Assembly: GCF_014486695.1 (NCBI RefSeq)
Contig: NZ_JACTAB010000001.1
Coordinates: forward strand, 496,001-560,000
Direction of reading: 5' to 3'
Length of the DNA: 64,000 bases
Origin: Flavobacterium buctense
GTDB lineage: Bacteria; Bacteroidota; Bacteroidia; Flavobacteriales; Flavobacteriaceae
Shown here: positions 56,945 through 64,000 of the stretch, piece by piece
Position numbering within the stretch: position 1 is the first letter of the stretch
Layout of the letters: the number at the start of each line of letters is the position of its first letter
Made by a program: the position numbers and the translations under genes
Notes under the pieces: model-generated
Told to the model about the DNA's origin: nothing
Databases searched by the model: none
What the model saw: the letters and a program-made list of their open reading frames with translations, nothing else

Positions 56945-57599
56945 ATTTTATAGATTAAAGGTTTGTTAACTTTTATTCGACTGAAATTGGTTTCTTGTCT
57001 TTTTATAGGAAGATTGTAGTAGGCAATGTGTTTAAATTAAAATCAAATCTCCCGTCAGTTATTTCTATGATGTCTGTAGGAGTATTATACCTTGCAAATA
57101 TTCCTTTGAAAGTGCCAGACAAGATTCCACTATCTCTTTTGGTTACTTTTATTTCTCCTTGATTTTCAACGGAACCATAATAGGCATAGTTGCTTATCTC
57201 ATCATCCCAAATTTTAAAATAAATATGATCGATAGGAGCACTATCAATATTGTCATGAAAATCACTTTGTTTAAGTTGATATGTCCCTACACCTTGATTT
57301 ACCAAATCTTTAAAATGGATTACCATTTTAAAACCTACAGCACTTGCACCATCAACTACAATTATTTCTCTCCAAGTGCCAATGTCACTTCCCGTAAAAA
57401 TTACACCATGCCCTTGAGGACCTACAGTAACACCTGTTGGGTCTCTAGGAATATATACTTTACCCTTGATGGTTACACCAAAAGTATTAGCCCCGGTTTG
57501 AGTTATGGGTGGTAATTGTCCTTCAGGATTGCTGTTTGAATCGTTTGAGCAACCGCTTAAGAGGGCAAGTAGTAGTACTGTAATTAGATTTTTCATATT
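56826..57599. repeat. 122-bp direct repeat covering the leaders of two tandem lipoprotein genes
   Basis: Positions 56826-56947 and 57478-57599 (offset 652) match at all but about five positions. They encode the signal peptide, lipobox and tether of the two lipoproteins and end at the start codons; outside them the genes are dissimilar. Confidence 0.9.
57003..57596 (-). CDS. Lipoprotein of unknown function, tandem copy 2
   Basis: A 197-residue paralogue (start at 57596; an in-frame TTG at 57602 is unlikely). The signal peptide and tether (LLSGCSNDSNSNPEGQLPP) match copy 1 almost exactly, then GVTIKGKVYIPRDPTG begins a diverged beta-rich domain. The end, DGRFDFNLNTL, aligns with DIKWDTL of copy 1, so the fold is probably kept. 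Function unknown. Confidence 0.8.
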   Translation of the reverse strand: MKNLITVLLLALLSGCSNDSNSNPEGQLPPITQTGANTFGVTIKGKVYIPRDPTGVTVGPQGHGVIFTGSDIGTWREIIVVDGASAVGFKMVIHFKDLVNQGVGTYQLKQSDFHDNIDSAPIDHIYFKIWDDEISNYAYYGSVENQGEIKVTKRDSGILSGTFKGIFARYNTPTDIIEITDGRFDFNLNTLPTTIFL

Positions 57600-57999
57600 C
57601 AAATGTTTTAATGTTATTACTGATTTAAGTAAGCCAATTGGTTTACGAATTTTATTCCTGAATCAAAAAGCTTTGATTCTTAAAAATGAATTGAGTTTTG
57701 GTAAACGAACCTATCAACTTAAAAAAAGTTTACGGTAGGATCGAAAAGGACTTGAAGTGGTATTTGTCCTAAAAGGACGGAATTGAAATTTTGCAATTCA
57801 AATATAACGGAAAATAATTACAAATAAAATAAGCTTTCTGTTTTTTATGTTCCTTAAGAAAGCCTAGTCGGAATAATGGGCTTAGAGATGGCGACAGAAT
57901 ACTTGTACTATTTAACGTATAAAATTATTCAAATATAGTTATATTTGTAGTAAAATTCTATTTAATAATGAATATTATTAATCCGAAAACGAATAAATT
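57597..57999. other. Gene-free stretch with two inverted repeats
   Basis: About 400 nt without a convincing gene. It contains GTCCT-AAA-AGGAC (57766-57778) and GAATTG-AAATTTTG-CAATTC (57780-57799) back to back, and a promoter for the XRE gene near the right end. Nothing else stands out. Confidence 0.6.
57940..57947 (+). promoter_or_regulatory. Promoter -7 element of the XRE regulator gene
   Basis: TATATTTG matches TAnnTTTG exactly, 52 nt before the ATG. Confidence 0.55.
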
Positions 58000-58380
58000 A
58001 TGGAGATTGGCATCAAGATTAAGCGGTTGAGAGAACACAAAAGACTTTCTCAAATGGAGCTTTCTACAATTTTAGGAATATCACAATCCAAGCTCTGTCA
58101 TATTGAAAGTAATGTAGATAAATCGGTTGATTTTATACTCATGCATAAAATATGTCGCTTTTTTGAAGTGGGTTTTGATTATTTTTTAGAGGAGAAAATC
58201 AACACCGATTTCCAGAATAAAAACCCGAAAGAGGTGATTTCCGTAACCAATGGATACCATAGCTTTCCGGAAAGTTTAATTGGTCAAATCAATTCTTTAA
58301 TTCTGGATAATACCTTTAAAGAGAAACAAATTCAGGAGCTCTTGGCTAAAATTACCGAATTGCAAAACAGTAAAAAATGA
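58000..58380 (+). CDS. XRE-family helix-turn-helix regulator
   Basis: A 126-residue protein with an N-terminal HTH of the Xre/Cro type (IKRLREHKRLSQMELSTILG then ISQSKLCHIESNVD, residues about 7-50). The C-terminal half (ESLIGQINSLILDNTFKEKQIQELLAKITEL) is a short coiled coil, likely a dimerisation helix. There is no ligand-binding domain. It may regulate its own promoter or a neighbouring gene; no target is visible. Confidence 0.92.
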   Translation: MEIGIKIKRLREHKRLSQMELSTILGISQSKLCHIESNVDKSVDFILMHKICRFFEVGFDYFLEEKINTDFQNKNPKEVISVTNGYHSFPESLIGQINSLILDNTFKEKQIQELLAKITELQNSKK

Positions 58381-58398
58381 TTTTCGGAGCAGCTCGAT

Positions 58399-59022
58399 TT
58401 AGTAATATATCTTCAAAAGGATTTTCTTTTCTGAGACGTCCACGGTTTTTTCAAGTCTGCTAAAGAATTTTTCATTGACCATAGGACATCCCAAACTATT
58501 ACAAATCGGCTCCGATTGTTCCTCGTAGGGCACTTTATCAAAATAGTGTAAAACAATAAAACGCTCAAAAGCTTTGTCATTCGTTTTGTCTAAACCATGC
58601 AGTTTGTAGGCTTTTCCAAACTTTCCATAATAATTATTTCCTATGGAATAAGTTCCTAAAGAGGTGGTGTTGGAATTGGGTACGTTACTGAATTTTAATT
58701 GGCCTTCTTGACCGGTTTCTGATCCTGACCCATGAGCGACTAAACCTTGGTCTGTAATTTTATTTTCCTTCAAATGGTATACAAAAAACCTATTTTCTCC
58801 CGATTTGATTTTCATGTCGATGAAAAAAGCAATTTCGTTATTGTAAGCCGAATTTTTGGCTATAAAGGCTTTAATACTATCGACTTGCTTTTTTAGTCTT
58901 TGATTGATAACGTCTTTTGCAACGGGATTTGAGCTGCTTAACACCAGATTGTTTTTGAGTCCGAATCGATATCCAAAATACAACGCCATTACCGTAAAAC
59001 AGCCTAAAAATACTTTTTTCAT
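58399..59022 (-). CDS. YkuD_2-type L,D-transpeptidase-like protein
   Basis: A 207-residue protein with an N-terminal membrane anchor (VFLGCFTVMALYFGYRFG). The domain is of the YkuD_2 (murein L,D-transpeptidase catalytic) type: FFIDMKIKSGENRFFVYHL, VAHGSGSETGQEGQLKFSN, YKLHGLDKTNDKAFERFIVLH and the catalytic ICNSLGCPMVNEKFF with the Cys in SxGCP. Expected to act on peptidoglycan in the periplasm. It runs convergent with the XRE gene with an 18-nt gap and follows the PQQ-type dehydrogenase gene by 5 nt. Confidence 0.88.
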   Translation of the reverse strand: MKKVFLGCFTVMALYFGYRFGLKNNLVLSSSNPVAKDVINQRLKKQVDSIKAFIAKNSAYNNEIAFFIDMKIKSGENRFFVYHLKENKITDQGLVAHGSGSETGQEGQLKFSNVPNSNTTSLGTYSIGNNYYGKFGKAYKLHGLDKTNDKAFERFIVLHYFDKVPYEEQSEPICNSLGCPMVNEKFFSRLEKTVDVSEKKILLKIYY

Positions 59023-59027
59023 CCCAA

Positions 59028-60398
59028 TTATTCCACTACCAATTTAGATTGGAAATATTGGCCGGACTGGTTTTCTACTTCAACCAAATACAACCCTTTG
59101 GCTATGTTTGAAATAGTGATGGAATTAATCTCGGTGTCATTAAGGTCTTGGCTTAGAATAGTTTTGCCTGACAAGTCAATTATTCTAACCGATTTCAATC
59201 CGATGGCATTTTCATTTTTTAAAAACACTTCGGTTTTGACCGGGTTGGGATATAGGCGAATGTTATTTTGAACAAAAGAATCTGTGCCCAATGAAGTATC
59301 GATGATTTTATAAATCGTGCCCCCATTGGCTACATATAATTCTCCGTCTTTGTCTTCTCCGAAAGTGGTAATCACTCCCGTAGTATCAAAAGCCCAAGTG
59401 ATGTTGCCCACGGCATCAATCCAGCCGATTTCAGCCGTACAATAATCAGCAAAGAAATATTTATTAGCAAAGTTCGGATAAGTAGTTCCGGTGTAAAAAT
59501 AACCTCCGGTTATAGAACATCTGTTGGTTGAGCCATGAAGATAAACGGCATAAGGCGCAACAGTTGAGGCATAAGTAGGACAACCTGTAGTGTTGTAAGC
59601 CACATTGCCTTCATAACAACGCCAGCCATAATTTAAGGCAGTATTGGGTAAAGGGAAGACTGTTTTATTGACTTCTTCTATGGCATTTTGACCCACATCT
59701 GCAATCCATAAATCGCCATTCAGTCTGTTAAAAGAGAATTTCCAAGGGTTTCGTAAACCGATGGCCCATATTTCATCATTTCCGGCTACACCCACATAAG
59801 GATTGGTTGCGGGAACACCATATGGTGAACCCGAATCTACATCAATTCGCAACATTTTACCTAAATTGTCATTGATGTTTTGTGCACGGTTTCCGGGATC
59901 GCCACCGCTTCCACCATCGCCCATTCCTATGTACAGATATCCATCGGAACCAAATTTAATAGAACCGCCATTGTGATTGGTGAAAGGTTGTGCAACGGTT
60001 AGTAAAACGGTTCCACTAGTTGCATCTGCAATATTAGGATCGGATGAAACGGTATAACGAGCAATTACAGTTGCACCATCACCGGTACGGGTATAATTCA
60101 CATAAAAATAACCATTGGTGGCATAATTAGGATGAAAGGCTAAGCCCAACAATCCTCTTTCACCACCGGAGACTATAATAGTGCTTAAATTTATGAAAGG
60201 GGTTGTATTCACCGTTCCATTGGCATTAACAATTCGGATTAAACCACCTTGTTGCACCACAAACAAACGAGCATCGTTGGCCGGATGCGCAATTTCAACC
60301 GGAGAAGAAAAGCCGGTAGCAAAACTTTGCAATCCTATGGTTTGGGCAAAAGAAGTCATAGTCAGAAGACCAAAAACAAAAGGTAGAATTTTTTTCAT
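59028..60398 (-). CDS. Secreted PQQ-type sugar dehydrogenase with T9SS sorting domain
   Basis: A 456-residue secreted protein with signal peptide (cleavage after TSFAQ). It has the six-bladed beta-propeller of soluble glucose/sorbosone dehydrogenases (Hhip-like): ERGLLGLAFHPNYATNG, GGSIKFGSDGYLYIGMGDGG, GLRNPWKFSFN and IADVGQNAIEEV. The T9SS type A tail runs from IRLYPNPVKTEVF to GLYLVEVENQSGQY. The substrate and whether PQQ is bound are not known. Confidence 0.92.
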   Translation of the reverse strand: MKKILPFVFGLLTMTSFAQTIGLQSFATGFSSPVEIAHPANDARLFVVQQGGLIRIVNANGTVNTTPFINLSTIIVSGGERGLLGLAFHPNYATNGYFYVNYTRTGDGATVIARYTVSSDPNIADATSGTVLLTVAQPFTNHNGGSIKFGSDGYLYIGMGDGGSGGDPGNRAQNINDNLGKMLRIDVDSGSPYGVPATNPYVGVAGNDEIWAIGLRNPWKFSFNRLNGDLWIADVGQNAIEEVNKTVFPLPNTALNYGWRCYEGNVAYNTTGCPTYASTVAPYAVYLHGSTNRCSITGGYFYTGTTYPNFANKYFFADYCTAEIGWIDAVGNITWAFDTTGVITTFGEDKDGELYVANGGTIYKIIDTSLGTDSFVQNNIRLYPNPVKTEVFLKNENAIGLKSVRIIDLSGKTILSQDLNDTEINSITISNIAKGLYLVEVENQSGQYFQSKLVVE

Positions 60399-60496
60399 AG
60401 CTAATAGGTTTTGGGTAAAGTTAAAAATAAAACCATTACAATCAAAAGGTTATAAAAAATCACCACCGCTAAAGATTGCGTTTTAAAATGAAAAAA

Positions 60497-61810
60497 TCAA
60501 TTCAATTGCTGCAAGGCGGTTTTAAATTCTGCCACAGAGGTTTTTTGGAGTTCCAAACCTACTGGGGCATTTTTATCAATTACGATTTCTTTGGTAGCAA
60601 AATAGACTTCGTTTTCTATACAACTAAAAGCCATAAGCGTAGCTTTTTTGCCTACCGGAATTCCGCCCAAAACCAGTCTGTTATTTTTGTCTATATGACC
60701 CGACATAATCGAATTGATGTCTTTAAAGACCAATCTGATTTCGGGTTTGTATTTCATATCGATATTGACAAACAAATCCGTTTTGTCAGGGACATCATAG
60801 AAACGGTCACAGTTAATCCAGCCCAATTTTGTGGATTGTAAAATGGTGCTGCTTATTGCGCTTACTTTCTCTGCATCAGTAGTAGCTCTTTTAAAAGATT
60901 TTTTTGTGCTTCTTTCGGTATAAACCGTATCTCTTTGCTTTATTCCGTCCTGATAAAAAACTGCGTAGGTAGACCAGTTTTCTTCTTCGGTTACTATAGT
61001 ATTGTCATCTGTACTCCAATCAACGGTTTTGTCTTCTTTAGGGTAACCATAAAAAGTTTGCATGTCGTTTGGGTTGTTTTTTGATGCCATTTCTAGGGTC
61101 ATTACAGCACCTTTTTTCAACTGCAATTCTTCGCCTTTGGCAGTTGCTTTGATGTAAATCATTCCACCGCTTTCAAGCATTATGCCGTCAGACATGGTGT
61201 GCAAATTGGCCGCTACTGCCTCCGATTTTTGGTAAAACTCTTGGAGTTCAATATCAATCTTACCAATGGCATATTTTCCGTTGGCTTTTTTTAAAGCGTT
61301 TTTCGGAATGGTGATTTTAGTTCCTTCTTTTCCGGTAATCGTAATGACTTCATTCGATTTACCGGTGAAGAATTGGCTTTCTTTTTCCAGTTGATTAAAA
61401 ATAGTGTTGGTGTATTCTTTTTCTGCGATGGCAAAAGTAATTTCCACTCTTCGGTTTTGTTGTTTGCCTTTATCGCTGGCGTTTTCGGCAATAGGTTTGT
61501 TTTCGCCCTCAAATTTCAATTGGATTTTTTCCGCCGGAATGCCTTTGGTTACTAAATAATTTAGTACTTCATTGGCTCTGTTTTTCGATAAAGTGACGTT
61601 GTATTTTGAATTACCGTCAGCATCGGTGTTACCGTTTAGCTCGACCGATTGTAATTGACTTAAATCTAATTTTGAAACAACTTCTTTCAGTTTTTCTTTT
61701 GCATTATCAGTCAAAACGAATTGATCATAGTCAAAAAGTACGGTTGCTTTGGTGTTTTGGGCAAAACCAACTGCCGAAACCAATAAGGCCAACAAGAAGA
61801 GTCTTTTCAT
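60497..61810 (-). CDS. OmpA-domain protein with long C-terminal region
   Basis: A 437-residue protein with signal peptide (cleavage after GFAQ). The OmpA/MotB domain is at the N-terminus, residues about 20-125: VLFDYDQFVLTDNAKEKL, ELNGNTDADGNSKYNVTLSK, KIQLKFEGENKPI and KQQNRRVEITF; the usual HTD is NTD. The rest (about 140-437) is beta-rich (ITIPKNALKKANGKYAIG), with no recognised family. The OmpA-first arrangement is unusual for a C-terminal-type domain. Confidence 0.83.
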   Translation of the reverse strand: MKRLFLLALLVSAVGFAQNTKATVLFDYDQFVLTDNAKEKLKEVVSKLDLSQLQSVELNGNTDADGNSKYNVTLSKNRANEVLNYLVTKGIPAEKIQLKFEGENKPIAENASDKGKQQNRRVEITFAIAEKEYTNTIFNQLEKESQFFTGKSNEVITITGKEGTKITIPKNALKKANGKYAIGKIDIELQEFYQKSEAVAANLHTMSDGIMLESGGMIYIKATAKGEELQLKKGAVMTLEMASKNNPNDMQTFYGYPKEDKTVDWSTDDNTIVTEEENWSTYAVFYQDGIKQRDTVYTERSTKKSFKRATTDAEKVSAISSTILQSTKLGWINCDRFYDVPDKTDLFVNIDMKYKPEIRLVFKDINSIMSGHIDKNNRLVLGGIPVGKKATLMAFSCIENEVYFATKEIVIDKNAPVGLELQKTSVAEFKTALQQLN

Positions 61811-61881
61811 GATAGTTAAATTAAGGTAATTCTACGGGAAGTAGTTATAACGCAAAAAGGTTGGATTTAGTATCAAATTTT

Positions 61882-63834
61882 TTAAAAATCAAACTCGTCC
61901 AAACTCAAACTGTCATTTTCTATCGAATTGATTGGCTTTTGTTTAAGGTACATTTTGGCCGCACCTGATATGTCTAAAGCAAAATTGCCTATCGTATCAT
62001 TAACTGTAATCAGGTTTCTTTTAAACATCAAACGCATTAAGAAATCGTTTTGTTGTTGGGCATACGGTTTGAGTTTTTCAGTATTCTCCAATCGCGACAT
62101 GAAGCCTTTGGGTTTCGGAATGATACCGGCCAAAAACAAGCACTGATTTACATTTAAATCCTGAGGCATTTTATTGAAGTAAAACCGTGATGCTTCGCCG
62201 ATGCCGTATACATTTGGTCCCCATTCGATAATGTTGAAGTATACTTCCAACATGCGTTCTTTGGAGCTGATGCGGTTGTTTTCTAAAATGTAGACCAATA
62301 GGATTTCTTCGAGTTTTCGGGATAAAGTTTTTTCGCGGGTTAGGAAAACATTTTTGACCAATTGCATGCTGATCGTGCTGGCACCTCGGGCAAATTTTTT
62401 GGTCTTGATATTTTTAACAATCGATTGTTTGAAAGCCGAATTGATGAAGCCGCGATGACTGAAAAAAGAGGGGTCTTCGCTAGTCAAAACACACTTTTGT
62501 AAATAAGGCGAAATCTGATTTAAAGGCGTAAAATTTGGGTTTGATTCGCCCACAATGATTGGTCTTTGCGCCACTCCTTTATCAATAGCCCGATAGATAA
62601 ATTCGCTGTTAATTTTATTCAAATCGGCTTCTCCATACCGGGTGATTTTTAAGCCTTCGGGTTTTAGTTTACTGTCAAAAATAATGTCGTTTGGTTGGTG
62701 GTCATTGTATTCAAAATTCAGCGTATAGCTAAAATTGCCTTGTGCTTCCATGCCTTCAAAGTGACTGAATAATCCCGTTGGTAAGGAAGTAATAAAGTCA
62801 TTCGCTTTCATTTTTGGAATGTTCAATTTCAGAGCGTATATCTTATCCGTTTCATTGGTATACGAAACGAAGGGGTTACACTTAATATTGTTCAATTGCA
62901 CGGTAGACGTACTATCTAAAGCCATAAACCTTTTGCCTACAATCCAACGGTAGTCAAAGCGTGCGTTTTTGATTACTACGTCTTTGCTCGCAATTTTGGG
63001 GTGATTGACCATTAAATTCTGAATGGATGAATAGCCGTCGATATGCAAATCGCCACTATCCATCGAAAGGTTTTCCAAATTGAAATGAATCGATTGAAAA
63101 CCGGTTTTCAGGTTGAATTTTTGATCCAAATAAGGAAGTTGAATCGTATCGCTTTTGGGGTTGAAAAATTCCAAATCGGCTTTTCGGTCTCTGGGGTCGG
63201 CAAAACCGTTAATCGCCCATTCTTGAGAAAAACCATCCGAGGTGACTTGAATCAAAGTGTTCAGTTTTTTATCGGCTAAAGCCAATTTAGTAAAATCAAA
63301 AACTACTTTATTGCCTTGGTCATTAATCTTAAAAGCAAAGCCTTTGACATGCATGTCCGTCGGTACCAAATCCAAAAGATTGGAACTCAAACGATTTAAA
63401 AGTTTGGCATAATTCACTTCAGAATTGTCTGTTTTCTCTTTTTTGGAACGCAGAAAAGCGTCGAAATTACTGCCGTTTTTGGTTTTTACCAATTGGATAT
63501 AGCCTTTGTTGATTTCGAGTTTGCCCAATTGAATATCGCCCATTAACAATTTCCAAAAGCTCACACTTGTTTTCAATTCGTCTATGCGCAACAAAGTGTC
63601 GGCTTGTTTCGGAACCAAAGTAATTTGTTGAAATTCGAGATTGGTCACACCATGGAATTCGGCATTGGCGATGGTCAAATCGCATTGATATTCGCGCTCC
63701 ATTTTAGCATCAATGCGATGAATGACTTTTTCTAAAAGGGTATTTCGAAAAGCAAAAAGCATCACTATCCCAAGCAGTAAAAGACCACCACTTATTTTGA
63801 GAATTAGGAATACTTTTTGTTTTTGGGTGCTCAT
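61882..63834 (-). CDS. GT51 peptidoglycan transglycosylase with AsmA-like front
   Basis: A 650-residue inner-membrane enzyme. An N-terminal helix (LILKISGGLLLLGIVMLFAF) is followed by about 400 residues resembling AsmA-like lipid-channel modules (LTIANAEFHGVTNLEFQQI, FWKLLMGDIQLGKLEINKG). The C-terminal third is a GT51 transglycosylase: catalytic Glu in TSEDPSFFSHRGF, RGASTISMQLVKNVF, KLEEILLVYILENN and FNIIEWGPNVYGIGEASRFYF. It polymerises lipid II and has no transpeptidase domain. Its ATG shares a base with the stop of the gldH-like gene (TAATG). Confidence 0.9.
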   Translation of the reverse strand: MSTQKQKVFLILKISGGLLLLGIVMLFAFRNTLLEKVIHRIDAKMEREYQCDLTIANAEFHGVTNLEFQQITLVPKQADTLLRIDELKTSVSFWKLLMGDIQLGKLEINKGYIQLVKTKNGSNFDAFLRSKKEKTDNSEVNYAKLLNRLSSNLLDLVPTDMHVKGFAFKINDQGNKVVFDFTKLALADKKLNTLIQVTSDGFSQEWAINGFADPRDRKADLEFFNPKSDTIQLPYLDQKFNLKTGFQSIHFNLENLSMDSGDLHIDGYSSIQNLMVNHPKIASKDVVIKNARFDYRWIVGKRFMALDSTSTVQLNNIKCNPFVSYTNETDKIYALKLNIPKMKANDFITSLPTGLFSHFEGMEAQGNFSYTLNFEYNDHQPNDIIFDSKLKPEGLKITRYGEADLNKINSEFIYRAIDKGVAQRPIIVGESNPNFTPLNQISPYLQKCVLTSEDPSFFSHRGFINSAFKQSIVKNIKTKKFARGASTISMQLVKNVFLTREKTLSRKLEEILLVYILENNRISSKERMLEVYFNIIEWGPNVYGIGEASRFYFNKMPQDLNVNQCLFLAGIIPKPKGFMSRLENTEKLKPYAQQQNDFLMRLMFKRNLITVNDTIGNFALDISGAAKMYLKQKPINSIENDSLSLDEFDF

Positions 63835-64000
63835 TATTCTGTTTTATCAACTTCCAAGCCTACACTAGTAATATTAGGCAAATAATCATAGTTGAATCGA
63901 TGGGAAACCTGTACCGTATAATTTCCTTTTGATAGCTTGACGTTTTTTTTGAAGGTTTGTTTTAAATCACACAAATCGCCCAAACAATCGCCTTTATCTT
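63834..64000 (-). CDS. C-terminal part of a GldH-like gliding lipoprotein (5' end cut by window edge)
   Basis: The last 55 residues of a protein ending KLSKGNYTVQVSHRFNYDYL then ITSVGLEVDKTE. The pattern of a LGD..D block, a NVKLSKGNYTV strand and a final ITxVGxxVxK is like the end of GldH, an outer-membrane lipoprotein of the gliding/T9SS machinery. In Flavobacterium, gldH is followed by a transglycosylase or penicillin-binding-protein gene as I remember, which fits. The stop overlaps the transglycosylase ATG. Too little is visible to be sure. Confidence 0.45.
   Translation of the reverse strand, partial: DKGDCLGDLCDLKQTFKKNVKLSKGNYTVQVSHRFNYDYLPNITSVGLEVDKTE

Overview
The window looks like a chromosome segment of an AT-rich Flavobacterium-type member of the Bacteroidetes. 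Several things point there: promoters of the Bacteroidetes type (TAnnTTTG at -7), an SDR-type threonine dehydrogenase of the Flavobacterium kind, two proteins ending in type IX secretion sorting domains, many lipoproteins with SCxxD-type lipoboxes, a probable GldH fragment at the right edge, and clade II nos genes.

Layout. 1-10.3 kb: 3' part of mfd, a lipoprotein, threonine dehydrogenase, a globin-like lipoprotein with an HMA-like partner, a 41-residue membrane peptide, an L,D-transpeptidase and an ammonium transporter. 10.3-12.3 kb: repeat-rich accessory DNA with a 48-bp tandem repeat, a 2OG-Fe(II) oxygenase, an 11-bp tandem repeat and a conserved hypothetical gene. 12.3-18.1 kb: a translationally coupled, AT-rich minus-strand operon encoding a 5-methylcytosine methyltransferase, an 835-residue protein with two GHKL ATPase modules separated by a long coiled coil, a receiver-like protein carrying an Rx4H HEPN-type motif, and an HNH endonuclease. 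This is the best candidate for an undescribed system: restriction-modification apparently wired to a two-component-like relay. 18.2-20.4 kb: repeat and an M13 peptidase.

20.4-43.7 kb is an anaerobic nitrogen-oxide region. A Crp/Fnr-type regulator gene is followed by a NorB-like membrane protein, a fasciclin lipoprotein, norCB and a 604-residue uncharacterised protein. Divergent from it lies a copper-uptake set (CNGKC small protein, YtkA-like lipoprotein, NosA/OprC-like receptor). Then come ric, nrdD (with its glycyl-radical tail split off as a separate 52-residue ORF) and nrdG, nadAB, and a long operon running from a cytochrome c through nosZ, nosL, nosD, nosF and nosY to a truncated haemoglobin and a CopD-like protein. 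Six copies of the palindrome TATGA-N6-TCATA (perfect or one mismatch) precede these units. At each, the box centre lies 36.5-37.5 nt from the last G of a -7-like element, the geometry of class II FNR activation. No nitrate or nitrite reductase is present in the window, so what is visible is NO and N2O reduction plus NO-damage repair and copper supply for NosZ.

43.8-64 kb is mostly housekeeping or envelope: a 2-hydroxyacid dehydrogenase, a coupled TM2/DUF2752/DUF4870/M48 set, an OlsF-like double acyltransferase, exonuclease III, OmpA-like proteins, an aldo/keto reductase, a large T9SS-secreted hydrolase, two tandem lipoproteins sharing an almost identical leader, an XRE regulator, a YkuD_2 protein, a T9SS-secreted PQQ-type dehydrogenase, a GT51 transglycosylase with an AsmA-like front, and the probable gldH 3' end.

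All calls rest on reading motifs by eye. No database search or structure prediction was run, and coordinates of starts are judgements.
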